The notes under the pieces: generated by a model | The model's input: only the letters and a program-made list of their open reading frames with translations | What the model was told of the DNA's origin: nothing | Databases searched by the model: none | Source of the DNA: Brevundimonas sp. PAMC22021 | GTDB lineage: Bacteria > Pseudomonadota > Alphaproteobacteria > Caulobacterales > Caulobacteraceae | Direction of reading: 5' to 3' | Length of the DNA: 64,000 nt | Assembly (NCBI RefSeq): GCF_019443405.1 | Contig: NZ_CP080376.1 | Location: 124,001-188,000, forward strand | Made by a program: the position numbers and the translations under genes | Shown: positions 49,964-59,648 of the stretch, piece by piece | Numbering within the stretch: the stretch's first letter is position 1 | Layout: every line of letters begins with the position of its first letter

Positions 49964-51352
49964 TCAGGCGGTGAAGGCGCGGACGGCCGAAAGCGCCGCG
50001 TCCGGCGCCTTGTCGATGATCGTCAGCCGCTCGGGCCGATCGCCCAAAGCCTGGATCACCGGCGCGGGCTCAGGCTCGAAGCCCAGCATCTGCGAGACGA
50101 AGCCGCCGAACTTGGAGGCGTGGGCGGTGGACAGGGCGATCACCGGCCCGCTTGCACGGTCATGGCGACGCGCGGCGGCCAGGGCCACGGCGGTGTGGGG
50201 GCAGACGACCTGTCCCCACCGCTGGTGCGCATGGGCGATCTCGGCGCGGGTTTCGGTCTCGTCGATAGAGACGGCGGAAACCTCGGCGCGCAGGGAGGCC
50301 AGAAGATCCGGCTCGAAGGCGACAGCGCCGTCGCGGGCGAAGGTTTCGAAGACGCCGCGGGTGCGCTCCGCATCCCTGCCCGACGCCTCGAACACCAGCC
50401 GCTCGAAGTTGGACGGCGCCTGAACGTCCATGGAGACGCTGCCGCTCTCCACCGCCGGGCGGCGCGAATAGACGCCGTTGTTGATGGCCCGGGCCAGGGC
50501 GTCGTTCTGGTTCACCGCGGCGATAAAGCCGTGCGTCTCCAGCCCCATGTGCCGGGTCGCCACGCCGGCGAAGGCGTCGCCGAAGTTGCCGGTCGGCACG
50601 ACGAAGGTCGCGGGCTCGCCCAGCTGCGCCGCCGCCGAGACATAGTAGGGGATCTGTCCCGCCAGCCGCGCCCAGTTGATCGAATTGACCGAGGACAGGC
50701 GACCGTGTTCGCGCAGGGCCTCCTCGGCGAGCAGCCCCTTCACCAGCTGTTGGCAATCGTCAAAATCGCCGCGCACCGCCAGGTTCAGGACATTGTCGGC
50801 CTGCACTGTCGTCATCTGGCGGCGCTGCACGGCCGAGACGCGGTCGAGCGGGTGCAGCACCACCAGGCGGATGCGGTCCTTGCCCGCGAACGCCCGCACG
50901 GCGGCGGCCCCGGTGTCGCCCGAGGTGGCGGTCAGCAGGGTCAGCCGCTCGCCGGACGCCTGCAGCGCCTCGTCCGCCAAGGACGCCACCAGCTGCATGG
51001 CCAAGTCCTTGAAGGCGGCGGTGGGGCCGTGGAACAGCTCCAGCAGGAACAGCCCGTCCTCCAGCTGCACCAGCGGCGTCACCGCCGGATGGTCGAAGCC
51101 CGCGACCAGCGTGTCCAGCGCCCGCGCCAGCGCGCCGGCAGGCAGGGCGTCGCCGATAAAGGCCGGCAGGACGTCCATACCGATCGCCTTGTAGCTGCGG
51201 CCTTCGCGCGTCGCCTGCGCCGACAGGGTCGGCCAGGCTTCCGGCATGTAGAGGCCGCCGTCCAGCGCCATGCCGCGCAGCAGGGCCTCCGCAAAGTCGG
51301 CGCGCGGCGCCTGGCCGCGCGTGGAGAGATAGTGGGCGCTGGAGACGGTCAT
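49964..51352 (-). CDS. thrC: Threonine synthase
   Basis: A 462-aa fold-type II PLP enzyme that converts O-phosphohomoserine to threonine. Motifs: YLSTRGQAPRADFAEALL at the start, PLP lysine in HGPTAAFKDLAMQ, TATSGDTGAAAV, and VVPTGNFGDAFAG. It completes the threonine branch with the dehydrogenase and thrB but stands on the other strand, separated by the ZIP gene, so it is transcribed independently. Confidence 0.95.
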   Translation of the reverse strand: MTVSSAHYLSTRGQAPRADFAEALLRGMALDGGLYMPEAWPTLSAQATREGRSYKAIGMDVLPAFIGDALPAGALARALDTLVAGFDHPAVTPLVQLEDGLFLLELFHGPTAAFKDLAMQLVASLADEALQASGERLTLLTATSGDTGAAAVRAFAGKDRIRLVVLHPLDRVSAVQRRQMTTVQADNVLNLAVRGDFDDCQQLVKGLLAEEALREHGRLSSVNSINWARLAGQIPYYVSAAAQLGEPATFVVPTGNFGDAFAGVATRHMGLETHGFIAAVNQNDALARAINNGVYSRRPAVESGSVSMDVQAPSNFERLVFEASGRDAERTRGVFETFARDGAVAFEPDLLASLRAEVSAVSIDETETRAEIAHAHQRWGQVVCPHTAVALAAARRHDRASGPVIALSTAHASKFGGFVSQMLGFEPEPAPVIQALGDRPERLTIIDKAPDAALSAVRAFTA

Positions 51353-51459
51353 CAGGTCGAACGGTATCGGCCCACAGGCGCCCCGTCATCCGCAAACCGG
51401 CGCGTCTGAGTGGAATGTTGCGACATCGGCGTCGCTGGCGCGCAGGGACCGCAAGGTCC

Positions 51460-52431
51460 ATGTCCTGTTGCATGAGAAGACGCGACATTCTGGTCCGCCT
51501 GGGCCTGCTCGGGGTCGGCCTCGGCGGGGCCTGGTGGCTGCGCGACAATGTGATCTGGCGCGGACCCCAGATCGGCTACGCCGAGGGCGGGTCCAGCGGC
51601 TGGCTGCCCTATGCGCGGCGACGCGCGCCGACGCCCACGGTCGAGGTCGAGGTGGCCGGGCGGCGCGTGGCGGCCCTGGTCGACAGCGGGGCGCAGTTCT
51701 CGGTCATCGACGCGGCCCTGTTCGCCGGACTGGGCGTGGCCGAGACCTTTTCGATGCCGCTGATCGCTTATGGCGTCGGGGGCAATCCTCAGCTGGGGCG
51801 CGGCGCGACCGTCGATGTGGCGGTGGGCGAACTGCGGCTGAACGGGTTGCGCGCCGCGATCCTGCAGCTGGGGCCGCTGGCGTCGGAGCGCGGACTGGGC
51901 ACGCCGCTGATCCTGGGTCAGGACGTGTTACGCGAACTGGTGCTGGACCTCGACACCGTCGGACGGCGCCTGCGCCTCAGCCGCCAGGAGGATCACCAGG
52001 CGCCGGCGGGCCTGACATCTATCGAGGTGCGCCGCGCCGACCGGGGTCTTTCGGCCGCCGTGACCGTCGAGGGCGCGGAAATCCAGGCGGTGGTCGACAC
52101 CGGCGCCTCGGCGCTGCTGGCCGTCAGCCGCGAGGCGGCGGAAGGGGCGGGCCTCTTGGACGGCCGCGAGAGCCGTCAGGGCGCCAGCATCGTGCTGGGC
52201 GGCTCGACGCGGGCGGACATCGTGCGCGCCCGCACCGTCACCTTCGGCGACACCCTGGTTGAGGACGCCGAGGTCGCCATCTTCGCCGACGTGGCCGTGC
52301 CCGGCTTTCCTCGCGCCCTGCTGGGCATGGAGGCCTTCGCCGGTCGCCAGGTGGTGATGGACCTCGGGCGGGCGCGGCTGCTGGCGTCGGAGGCGCTGGA
52401 CATCACCGTCGGAGCGCCGCGCCGCCGCTAG
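51460..52431 (+). CDS. Retropepsin-like aspartyl protease family protein
   Basis: A 323-aa protein with an Arg-rich N terminus and a membrane-anchor-like hydrophobic stretch (ILVRLGLLGVGLGGAWWL). Two aspartyl protease half-domains carry the active-site motifs ALVDSGAQFS (about 70) and AVVDTGASALL (about 210), with LGQDVLREL and LGMEAFAG as the flap partners. Both halves in one chain resemble a pseudo-symmetric pepsin-type arrangement built from retropepsin repeats. Periplasmic location is likely. The stop overlaps the next gene on the other strand. Confidence 0.8.
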   Translation: MSCCMRRRDILVRLGLLGVGLGGAWWLRDNVIWRGPQIGYAEGGSSGWLPYARRRAPTPTVEVEVAGRRVAALVDSGAQFSVIDAALFAGLGVAETFSMPLIAYGVGGNPQLGRGATVDVAVGELRLNGLRAAILQLGPLASERGLGTPLILGQDVLRELVLDLDTVGRRLRLSRQEDHQAPAGLTSIEVRRADRGLSAAVTVEGAEIQAVVDTGASALLAVSREAAEGAGLLDGRESRQGASIVLGGSTRADIVRARTVTFGDTLVEDAEVAIFADVAVPGFPRALLGMEAFAGRQVVMDLGRARLLASEALDITVGAPRRR

Positions 52432-53279
52432 AGCCCCTGGAAGGTGTCGCAGGCGGCGGGGTCGCCGGACTGGTAGCCGCGTTGCAGCCATTCGACGCGC
52501 TGGGCGGACGAACCGTGGGTGAAGCTTTCGGGCGAGACGCGGCCGCCGCCGCGGCGTTGCAGCGTGTCGTCGCCGATGGCCTGGGCGGTGCGCATGCCTT
52601 CCTGAAGGTCGCCGGCTTCCAGCGCCACCTGCCCGTTCGACACGGCCGCCGCATTGGCGGCCCAGACGCCGGCGTAGCAGTCGGCCTGAAGCTCCAGCGC
52701 GACGGAATAGCGGTTGGCCTGGGCCTCGCCCGCCGCGCGCTGTTGCGCCTGACGCACCTGCTGCGAGGCGCCGGTCAGGGTCTGGACGTGGTGGCCGAAC
52801 TCGTGGGCGATGACATAGGCGCGGGCGAAGTCGGCGCCGGATGCGCCCAGCTGCGTCTCCATCTCGCGCCAGAAGCCTAGGTCCAGGTAAACCGTCTGGT
52901 CGGTCGGGCAGTAGAAGGGTCCCATGGCCGACTGGCCGAAACCGCAACCGGTCGGCGTGCCCTGTTCGTAGATGACCGTCTTAGGCGGCTGATAGCCCTG
53001 AATCTTCGCGGTCCAGACGTCGTTGACGTTGGCGCCGATCACATCGACGAAGCGACCGGCCTGATCCTGGGGCGTGCCGACCGCGCCCTGCTGCTGGGCG
53101 GCGCCGGCGCCGCCGAACTGGCTGGCGACCTGCTGTGTGGTGTTGGGGTCGATGCCGAAGACGAAATAGCCGATCAGGGCGATCACGGTGACGCCGATGC
53201 CGCCGCCGGCGATGGCGCCGCCGCCCATGCCGCGACGGTCTTCAATCCCGCCGCCCGTCCGTCCGCCCTGCCAACGCAT
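52428..53279 (-). CDS. Neutral zinc metallopeptidase (YpfJ/KPN_02809 family)
   Basis: A 283-aa protein with an N-terminal transmembrane segment (about 22-42, ending YFVFGI) and a periplasmic domain containing the zinc-binding motif AHEFGHHVQ and a downstream ELQADCYAG (third ligand). The Gly/Ala-rich linker between contains the usual low complexity. Natural substrates unknown; the family is widespread in proteobacteria. Confidence 0.9.
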   Translation of the reverse strand: MRWQGGRTGGGIEDRRGMGGGAIAGGGIGVTVIALIGYFVFGIDPNTTQQVASQFGGAGAAQQQGAVGTPQDQAGRFVDVIGANVNDVWTAKIQGYQPPKTVIYEQGTPTGCGFGQSAMGPFYCPTDQTVYLDLGFWREMETQLGASGADFARAYVIAHEFGHHVQTLTGASQQVRQAQQRAAGEAQANRYSVALELQADCYAGVWAANAAAVSNGQVALEAGDLQEGMRTAQAIGDDTLQRRGGGRVSPESFTHGSSAQRVEWLQRGYQSGDPAACDTFQGL

Positions 53280-53344
53280 CGATCATCTCCCAAGCTCAAG
53301 CCCGGCGGTAACGCGGGCCGGCGACGAAGGGATGCGTGCGGGCT

Positions 53345-53737
53345 CTATTCGGCGCGTCGATCCAGCCAGGCGTCGATCTGTCCCACGCCGGCGCCCAGCG
53401 TCTGGCGTCGCTCGGTTGCGGATTCCCTGAACGTCCGTTCCGATTCGGGCGAGCGCAGCGGCCGATAGGCGGGCTCGTTCGGCAGGGGCAGGGGGCGGGC
53501 GCCCTCGATACGCTGGCGACGGAGCTGCGTTTCCAGCTGCTGCTGACGGGCGAACAGGTCGCGCGTCTCGGCCTGGCTGCGCAGCCGCTCGGTCTCGTAG
53601 CGATGCTGGTCGGCGATGGCGGCCGGCGCGCCTCCCGGATAACCACCATACGGCGACACATAGGGCGTCCAGGTCTGGGCCAGGGCGGGCGAGGCGACGG
53701 CGGCGATCAGGCCGGCAAGGGCGATGCGCGTGAACAT
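53345..53737 (-). CDS. Periplasmic hypothetical protein
   Basis: A 130-aa protein with a signal peptide (MFTRIALAGLIAAVASPALA, cleavage after ALA) and a charged coiled-coil-prone remainder rich in Gln, Arg and Glu (RSQAETRDLFARQQQLETQ). No known domain. ATG 53737 is chosen because the signal peptide begins there; an earlier in-frame ATG is 93 nt upstream without conservation. Confidence 0.75.
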   Translation of the reverse strand: MFTRIALAGLIAAVASPALAQTWTPYVSPYGGYPGGAPAAIADQHRYETERLRSQAETRDLFARQQQLETQLRRQRIEGARPLPLPNEPAYRPLRSPESERTFRESATERRQTLGAGVGQIDAWLDRRAE

Positions 53738-53841
53738 GCCAGACAGATGGGAAGGCGTGGCGTCAGGCCAAGCGGAGCCGCAACCTGTCGTCCGCGCACG
53801 GGTTGTCCTGCCTCCTTCCCAACCCAACACGGAGAATGACT

Positions 53842-54429
53842 ATGGCCCAGACCCTTTCGGGCAAGACCGTCGCCGTCCTCGCCACCGACGGCGTGGAGCT
53901 GGTGGAGCTGACCGAGCCGGTCAAGGCGCTGAAGGAAGCCGGCGCGACCGTCGAGATTCTCTCCTTGAAGGCCGGCGAGTTCCAAGGCTTCGATCATCTG
54001 ACGCCCGGCGACAAGGTGACGGCCGACAAGGCGGTGGCCGATGCGGACGCCTCGTCCTACACCGGGCTGCTGCTGCCGGGCGGCGTCGCCAATCCGGACC
54101 AGCTGCGCGCCGACAAGGATGCGGTGGCCTTCGTGCGCGCCTTCTTCGAGGCCGGCAAGCCGGTGGCCGCCATCTGCCATGCGCCCTGGCTGCTGATCGA
54201 GGCGGGCGTGGTCGAGGGGCGCACCCTGACCGGCTTCGAGAGCATCCGCACCGACCTGAAGAACGCCGGCGCCAATGTCGTCAACGAAGAGGTGGTGGTC
54301 GACAAGGGTCTGGTCACCAGCCGTTGCCCAGACGACATTCCCGCTTTCAATCGCAAGATGATAGAGGAGTTCGCCGAGGGTCGTCACCAGGGACAGGCCG
54401 AGCAGACGCAGCAGGCCGTCGCCCGCTGA
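53842..54429 (+). CDS. DJ-1/PfpI family protein (protein/nucleotide deglycase-like)
   Basis: A 195-aa DJ-1/PfpI fold protein. The conserved cysteine in AAICHAPWLLIEAG with its His, the Glu/Asp in TDGVELVELTEP and TRCPDD-like region (TSRCPDDIPAFN) match PfpI-type proteins, implicated in aldehyde repair or stress. ATG 53842 has GGAG 7 nt upstream; an in-frame ATG at 53836 is an alternative. Oligomeric state and substrate unknown. Confidence 0.85.
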   Translation: MAQTLSGKTVAVLATDGVELVELTEPVKALKEAGATVEILSLKAGEFQGFDHLTPGDKVTADKAVADADASSYTGLLLPGGVANPDQLRADKDAVAFVRAFFEAGKPVAAICHAPWLLIEAGVVEGRTLTGFESIRTDLKNAGANVVNEEVVVDKGLVTSRCPDDIPAFNRKMIEEFAEGRHQGQAEQTQQAVAR

Positions 54430-54435
54430 TCGTTT

Positions 54436-54902
54436 AGGCCCTGGACTCACAACCACCAAGAGGTGATGGCGGCGAGAGCGACTGCGGCGGCGTAGGTGCA
54501 TGCCAGTTTGTCGTATCGGGTATCGACGCGTCGAAAGTCCTTGATGCGGCAGAAGGCGCGTTCGACGCGATTTCGGCGCTTACCGGCTTGCGGGCCGAAG
54601 GCGGAGGTTCTTGCGACAAGGGCTGTTTGGGATGACGCGGCGGGTTCCACGATCCAACAGCAGGCGTCGCGATGCATAACTATAGCGTCCCCCGCTGATC
54701 AGCACATGGACTATGCCCGAGATCACCCGCCGATCATCCACCCGTGGCGCGCCGCGCGGCGTGTTCGGCGGCAACGGCCGAAGCCGCTCGAACTGCGCAT
54801 TCGTCAGCCAGAACTCCGAAGCCATGTCCGTCCTCCTGTTTCCACGGAAGAGAGCCACAACCCGCGATCGCCGGGAGTCCTGTTTATGGGGCCCGGCCCT
54901 AG
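54436..54902. mobile_element. Deleted IS5-type insertion sequence remnant
   Basis: A 467-bp element with imperfect terminal inverted repeats (AGGCCCTGGACTC at the left; AGGGCCGGGCCCC-type on the other strand at the right; about 13 of 19 match). On the minus strand the right part encodes a transposase N terminus (FWLTNAQFERLRPLPP), and the left part its C terminus (NRVERAFCRIKDFRRVDTRYDKL). The central catalytic region (DDE) is missing, so it cannot move by itself, but the ends could be mobilised in trans. Confidence 0.75.
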
Positions 54903-55002
54903 TCTATAGAGGGTCGAGAGGGACGCCTGGAACCGGCGCCTGACGCACGCGGTGGCCAGCCGTCAGTCTCCGCAATGGGTCCGGCGGGCGAAGCGCCCGA
55001 CC
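54903..55002. other. 100-bp gap, nothing recognised
   Basis: DNA between the IS remnant and the 39-aa membrane protein gene, with no feature recognised. It includes a short GGCGGGCGAAGCGCCCG palindrome at about 54983-54999, close to the stop of the small gene and possibly a transcript end. Confidence 0.3.
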
Positions 55003-55122
55003 CTATTTGGAACGATCACGCACGGTGGTGATGGCAATATAGAGCGCCACACCTAGAAAAAGCAGGCTGATGCTGGCGATACTGATCCAGCCCAGCACGT
55101 GTTCGATGGCGGATTCCGACAT
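55003..55122 (-). CDS. Tiny single-pass membrane protein (39 aa), paralogue of the one at 59649
   Basis: A 39-aa protein: a short N terminus (MSESAIEHV), a hydrophobic helix (LGWISIASISLLFLGVALYI) and a basic C terminus (TTVRDRSK). The segment GWIS..S..LL..G..LYIA recurs in the protein at 59649, so the two are paralogues. GGGAG stands 6 nt before ATG 55122. Function unknown. Confidence 0.65.
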   Translation of the reverse strand: MSESAIEHVLGWISIASISLLFLGVALYIAITTVRDRSK

Positions 55123-55204
55123 GGCGAACTCCCGGCGCCCGTGATCAGGCGTGCTCCATCCTAATCGATAAGCGATGGAAATGGTTCTGTCGTGGGCTTA
55201 ACAT

Positions 55205-55651
55205 TTAGCAAGAAATCGTTAGTGCAGCCTCTTCCGTGCGGATCAGCAGGGCGTGCAGCAGACTGCGCTCCTCGTCCGTGAAGTCGCCGAACAGCCGCGC
55301 CTCGATCTCACGCGCCTTGGGTGCAATGGCGGCGTAGAGGGTCGATCCTTCTGATGTCAGGACCAGCAGATGGGAGCGGCGATCGTCGGGATTGGGGGCG
55401 CGCCGGAACAGACCGCGCGCGGTTAGGGCGGCGGCGGCTCGGCTGACGGTGACCTTGTCCATGCGGGTGCGCTGGCCCAGCGCCTGCGGGGTTGCAGGAC
55501 CGGTCTCGGCCGAGGCCGCGATCAACCGCCACTCCGGGATGCGCAGATCGAACAGGTCGCGGTAGACGCCCGCCACCGCCTCGCTGACGAGGTTGGCCGC
55601 GACCGACAGGCGGTAAGGCAGGAAATCGTCCAGGCGCAGATCGGATGTCAT
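55205..55651 (-). CDS. MarR family regulator of the homogentisate operon
   Basis: A 148-aa MarR regulator with winged HTH (about 55-105; GQRTRMDKVTVSRAAAALT, PDDRRSHLLVLT). It is divergent from hmgA, 92 bp apart, an arrangement common for local regulators of homogentisate degradation; homogentisate or a related aromatic acid could be the inducer. The intergenic region contains a TTGCAAATGATACTAAC element of possible operator character. DNA target inferred, not shown. Confidence 0.85.
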   Translation of the reverse strand: MTSDLRLDDFLPYRLSVAANLVSEAVAGVYRDLFDLRIPEWRLIAASAETGPATPQALGQRTRMDKVTVSRAAAALTARGLFRRAPNPDDRRSHLLVLTSEGSTLYAAIAPKAREIEARLFGDFTDEERSLLHALLIRTEEAALTISC

Positions 55652-55743
55652 GGGGGAGATCGCAGCGCCCGCGTCGTTGTCGTTGACACCACCGTCGACG
55701 ATCCTCAGTCTGGTTGCAAATGATACTAACGGGAGAGACGGCC
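55652..55743. promoter_or_regulatory. Divergent marR-hmgA promoter/operator region
   Basis: This 92-bp gap holds the promoter of hmgA-fahA and the regulator. GTTGCAAATGATACTAACG (about 55713-55731) is an AT-rich element fitting a MarR-type site, although a clean palindrome is not visible. GGGAGAG precedes ATG 55744. Confidence 0.4.
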
Positions 55744-57051
55744 ATGACCGAAGGCGAACCGGCCGCAGCCTACATGCCGGGCTTTGGCAATCATTTCGCG
55801 TCGGAGGCGGTGGCGGGCGCCCTGCCGTTGGGCCGCAACTCGCCGCAGCGCACGCCCTTTGGCCTCTATGCCGAGCAGCTGTCGGGAACCGCCTTTACCG
55901 CGCCGCGCGCCGAGAACCGGCGGTCTTGGCTGTACCGCTTGAGGCCCACCGCCAACCATCCGCCATTCCGGCCGCTTGAGCGCAATAGTCGGCTGCAGAC
56001 CGCGCCCTTCCAGCGTCCGCCGTCGCCCAACCGCATGCGCTGGGACCCGCTGCCGATGCCGGATGGGCCGACCGACTTCATCGACGGCCTGGTCACCTAT
56101 GGGGGCAATGGCGACGTGGGCGCGGGCAGCGGCATTGCGGTGCATCTCTACGCCTGCAACCGCTCCATGACCGATCGCGTCTTCTTCAACGCCGACGGCG
56201 AAATGCTGATCGCGCCGCAGAACGGGACGCTGAGGCTGGTCACCGAGTTCGGCGGGATCGAGGTCGAGCCGCAGACGATCGCGGTGATCCCGCGTGGGGT
56301 GCGGTTCCGGGTCGAGCTGTTGAGCGGGGAGGCGCGTGGCTATGTGTGCGAGAACTACGGCGCCCTGTTCCGTCTGCCGGACCTGGGTCCGATCGGCTCC
56401 AACGGCCTGGCCAATCCGCGCGATTTCGAGACGCCGGTCGCCGCCTATGAGGATGTGGATCGGCCGGTCGAGGTGGTGCAGAAGTTCCAGGGCGGGCTGT
56501 GGGCGACCACCCTGGATCATTCACCGTTCGATGTGGTCGCCTGGCACGGCAATCTGGCGCCCTATCGCTATGATCTGCGGCGGTTCAACACGATCAACAC
56601 CGTGTCGTTCGACCATCCGGATCCTTCGATCTTCACCGTCCTGACGTCCCCCAGCGATACGCCGGGCACAGCCAACTGCGACTTCGTGATCTTCCCGCCG
56701 CGCTGGATGGTGGCCGAGGACACCTTCCGTCCGCCCTGGTTCCACCGCAACGTGATGAGCGAGTTCATGGGCCTGATCCACGGCGCCTATGACGCCAAGG
56801 AGGGCGGCGGATTCGCGCCCGGCGGGGCCTCGCTGCACAACCAGATGAGCGGCCATGGTCCGGATCAGGCCAGTTACGACAAGGCGATCAGGGCCGAGCT
56901 CAAGCCGCACAGGATCGCCGACACCATGGCCTTCATGTTCGAAAGCCGCATGGTGATCCGGCCGACCGACTGGGCCATGGAGACGCCCACCATGCAGCTC
57001 GACTATGACGACGTCTGGTCGAACTTCGAAAAGGGACAGCCCACGCGATGA
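55744..57051 (+). CDS. hmgA: Homogentisate 1,2-dioxygenase
   Basis: A 435-aa iron(II) dioxygenase that opens homogentisate to maleylacetoacetate in tyrosine/phenylalanine breakdown. Family landmarks include [14 protein letters not shown] at the start, [30 protein letters not shown], and [10 protein letters not shown] with iron ligands (His in WFHRN and later). Its last codons overlap the fahA ATG (ATGA), so both are one operon. Confidence 0.96.
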   Translation: MTEGEPAAAYMPGFGNHFASEAVAGALPLGRNSPQRTPFGLYAEQLSGTAFTAPRAENRRSWLYRLRPTANHPPFRPLERNSRLQTAPFQRPPSPNRMRWDPLPMPDGPTDFIDGLVTYGGNGDVGAGSGIAVHLYACNRSMTDRVFFNADGEMLIAPQNGTLRLVTEFGGIEVEPQTIAVIPRGVRFRVELLSGEARGYVCENYGALFRLPDLGPIGSNGLANPRDFETPVAAYEDVDRPVEVVQKFQGGLWATTLDHSPFDVVAWHGNLAPYRYDLRRFNTINTVSFDHPDPSIFTVLTSPSDTPGTANCDFVIFPPRWMVAEDTFRPPWFHRNVMSEFMGLIHGAYDAKEGGGFAPGGASLHNQMSGHGPDQASYDKAIRAELKPHRIADTMAFMFESRMVIRPTDWAMETPTMQLDYDDVWSNFEKGQPTR

Positions 57052-58355
57052 CGCGCCCCACCGTCGACGAGACGCACGATCCCGCCCGCCTCAGCTGGGT
57101 CGAGAGCGCGAACGGCCACCCGGACTTCCCGATCCAGAACCTGCCGCTGGGCGTGTTCTCGCCTGTGGACACCGATGAGCGGCGCATCGGCGCGGCCATC
57201 GGCGACCGCATCCTGGACCTGCGCGCAGCGACGGTCGCCGGCCTGATCGAGGGCGCGGCGTCGGCGGTGCTGGGCGATGCGACGCTGAACCGGACGATGG
57301 GCCTTGGCGCGGCGGAACGGCTTCATCTGCGCCGCCAGCTGTCGAAGCTGCTGAGCGACGATACGCACAGGTCGCAGGTCGAGCCGCTGCTGCATGACAC
57401 GGCCGACTGCACCCTGCACCTGCCAGCCGCGATCGGCGACTACACCGACTTCTATGTCGGCATCCGGCACGCGGAGAATGTCGGCAAGCTGTTCCGGCCC
57501 GACAATCCGTTGCTGCCGAACTACAAGCATGTGCCGATCGGCTACCATGGGCGGGCCTCATCCGTGCGGGCGTCGGGCGCGCCGGTGATCCGGCCCAACG
57601 GCCAGACCAAGGCGCCGGATGCGGAGGCGCCGAGCTTCGGACCGGCCAAGCGGCTCGACTATGAGCTGGAGCTGGGCGTGTGGATCGGCCCCGGAAACGA
57701 TCTGGGCCAGCCGATCCCCATCGAGCGGGCGATGGATCACATCGCCGGCTTCTGCCTGTTGAACGACTGGTCCGCGCGTGATCTGCAGGCGTGGGAGTAT
57801 CAGCCGCTGGGCCCGTTCCTGGCCAAGAACTTTCTCAGCACGGTCTCGCCCTGGGTGGTGACGATCGAGGCGATGGCGCCCTTCTTTGTGGCGCAAGACC
57901 CGCGACCGGAGGGCGACCCCCAGCCGCTGCCCTACCTCTGGGACGAGGACGACCAGGCGAGCGGCGCCCTGTCCATCGAACTGGAGGTGCATCTGTCCAG
58001 CGCGCAGATGCGCGAAGGGGGACAGGCGCCGGTGCGCCTCAGCCACGGTCCGGCCGCCAACATGTACTGGACGGTCGGCCAGATCGTGACGCACCACGCC
58101 TCCAACGGCTGCAATCTGAACCCCGGCGACCTGCTCGGCACCGGCACCATCTCCGCGCCCGAGCGGGACGGCTTCGGCAGCCTGATCGAGATCACGCGCG
58201 GCGGCGCCGATCCGATCCGCATCCCCGGCGGCGAGCGTACATTCCTGCAGGACGGCGACGAAATCGCCCTGTCCGCCCGCGCGCAGGCGCCGGGCCGCGT
58301 CTCCATCGGCTTTGGATCCTGCCGCGGCATCGTACAGCCGGCGCCGGCGGTCTAG
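57048..58355 (+). CDS. fahA: Fumarylacetoacetase
   Basis: A 435-aa hydrolase that splits fumarylacetoacetate to fumarate and acetoacetate, the last step of homogentisate degradation. Motifs: [60 protein letters not shown], then the C-terminal [16 protein letters not shown]. Overlap with hmgA (ATGA) shows translational coupling. The isomerase step between the two (maleylacetoacetate isomerase) is not encoded beside them in the window. Confidence 0.96.
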   Translation: MTRPTVDETHDPARLSWVESANGHPDFPIQNLPLGVFSPVDTDERRIGAAIGDRILDLRAATVAGLIEGAASAVLGDATLNRTMGLGAAERLHLRRQLSKLLSDDTHRSQVEPLLHDTADCTLHLPAAIGDYTDFYVGIRHAENVGKLFRPDNPLLPNYKHVPIGYHGRASSVRASGAPVIRPNGQTKAPDAEAPSFGPAKRLDYELELGVWIGPGNDLGQPIPIERAMDHIAGFCLLNDWSARDLQAWEYQPLGPFLAKNFLSTVSPWVVTIEAMAPFFVAQDPRPEGDPQPLPYLWDEDDQASGALSIELEVHLSSAQMREGGQAPVRLSHGPAANMYWTVGQIVTHHASNGCNLNPGDLLGTGTISAPERDGFGSLIEITRGGADPIRIPGGERTFLQDGDEIALSARAQAPGRVSIGFGSCRGIVQPAPAV

Positions 58356-58359
58356 GACG

Positions 58360-58384
58360 GCCGGCTCCGTCGAGAAGCCGGCCG
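58360..58384. terminator. Hairpin between convergent fahA and pirin genes
   Basis: GGCCGGCT / AGCCGGCC (8-bp perfect stem, 9-nt loop) lies between two convergent stop codons and may end transcription from both sides. There is no T-tract on either side. Confidence 0.45.
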
Positions 58385-58396
58385 CTTCGCCAAGCC

Positions 58397-59095
58397 TCAG
58401 GCGGCGTCGACCAGCACCACCTCGGCGTCGGACAGGGCGGTGACGGTGACGGCGTCTTCCTGGGCGATGGCGGCGCCGTCGCGGGCGTTCAGCCGCACGC
58501 CGTTGATCTCGACCTCGCCACGGGCGGGCACCAGATAGCCGCGTCGGGCGGCGCCCAGCGGATAGGTCGCGCTCTCGCCGGCCTTCAGGGTCGCGCCGGC
58601 CACGCGAGCGTCGGTGCGGATCGGCAAGGCGTCGGCGTCGTCGTCGAAGCCCGAGGCCAGGATCACGAACTGCCCGGCGCGCTCGCCCTTGGGAAAGGGC
58701 TTGGCGCCCCAACTGGCCTTTTCGCCGCGCCGCGTGGGCTCGATCCAGATCTGGAAGATGCGGGTGGTGACGTCCTCGGCGTTCCATTCGGAATGCCTAA
58801 CGCCCGTGCCCGCGCTCATCACCTGGACGTCGCCGGCTTCGGTCCGGCCCTGGTTGCCCAGGCTGTCCTGGTGCGTGATGGCGCCGTCGCGGACATAGGT
58901 GATGATTTCCATGTCGGCGTGCGGGTGCGGTGGAAAGCCCGTTCCGGCGGCGATCTCGTCGTCGTTCCAGACACGCAGCGCGCCCCAGCTCATGCGGGCA
59001 GGGTCATAGTAGTTGGCGAAGGAGAAGTGGTGCCTGGCCTTCAGCCAGCCATGGTCCGCGCCGCCGAGTTGGTCAAAAGCCCTGCGTTCGATCAT
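58397..59095 (-). CDS. Pirin family protein (quercetinase-like)
   Basis: A 232-aa bicupin of the pirin/YhhW type. The metal site in the N-terminal cupin is seen in FPPHPHADMEIITYV (His, His, Glu) and GTGVRHSEWN (His, Glu). Some members oxidise quercetin; others bind regulators. Convergent with fahA and with a hairpin between. No evidence of aromatic-degradation linkage beyond position. Confidence 0.88.
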   Translation of the reverse strand: MIERRAFDQLGGADHGWLKARHHFSFANYYDPARMSWGALRVWNDDEIAAGTGFPPHPHADMEIITYVRDGAITHQDSLGNQGRTEAGDVQVMSAGTGVRHSEWNAEDVTTRIFQIWIEPTRRGEKASWGAKPFPKGERAGQFVILASGFDDDADALPIRTDARVAGATLKAGESATYPLGAARRGYLVPARGEVEINGVRLNARDGAAIAQEDAVTVTALSDAEVVLVDAA

Positions 59096-59217
59096 CGTCC
59101 CTGTCTCTCATGCTGGCGGGCCGCAAGCCCGCGGTTCGAGAGCCAAGATAGGGTGTCAGGACAATCCGCAACAGTGTCTGCATCAATATCGGTGATGCAG
59201 GTCCAGCGCGGCGGGCT

Positions 59218-59544
59218 TCAGGGCGTGAACTGGATGGTGCGCTCGAAGCGGTGCGGCCGGTCGCCTGAAGCTCCGGCGTCGTGCTCCAGCGTGGCGCCGT
59301 TCATCAACGCAAGCGCCGCTTCGCCGAAGCCGAGCCCAGGCCGGGTTTCGTGCAGCACCTCGCACTCGCCGACACGACCGTCGGGATAGGCGGTGCAACC
59401 CAGCCGCACGGCGACATTGGACAAGGGCGCGGTGGCCGCGTTCGCCTTGCCCTCGGTCTGCGCGGCCTTGACCAACGGCTTGGCGGGTTGCGCCACGGCG
59501 GGATGGGAGGTGATTAGAACAAACGCGAGAGCGGAGACGAGCAT
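59218..59544 (-). CDS. Periplasmic TonB C-terminal-domain protein
   Basis: A 108-aa secreted protein: signal peptide (MLVSALAFVLITSHPAVAQ) followed by about 70 residues with the TonB_C fold pattern (VAVRLGCTAYPDGRVGECEVL then GFGEAALALMNGATLE and FERTIQFTP). Lacks the membrane anchor of a full TonB, so it may not energise receptors. Upstream in-frame codons to 59595 are possible but lack similarity. Confidence 0.7.
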   Translation of the reverse strand: MLVSALAFVLITSHPAVAQPAKPLVKAAQTEGKANAATAPLSNVAVRLGCTAYPDGRVGECEVLHETRPGLGFGEAALALMNGATLEHDAGASGDRPHRFERTIQFTP

Positions 59545-59648
59545 CGATAAACGGCCTTGAGACAACAGCGATACAACCGCCGATGCGTCAGACACGTTCC
59601 ACCGCCGCGTGATTTATGATCCGCGGCGCGCCCATAACGGGCAAGGCC

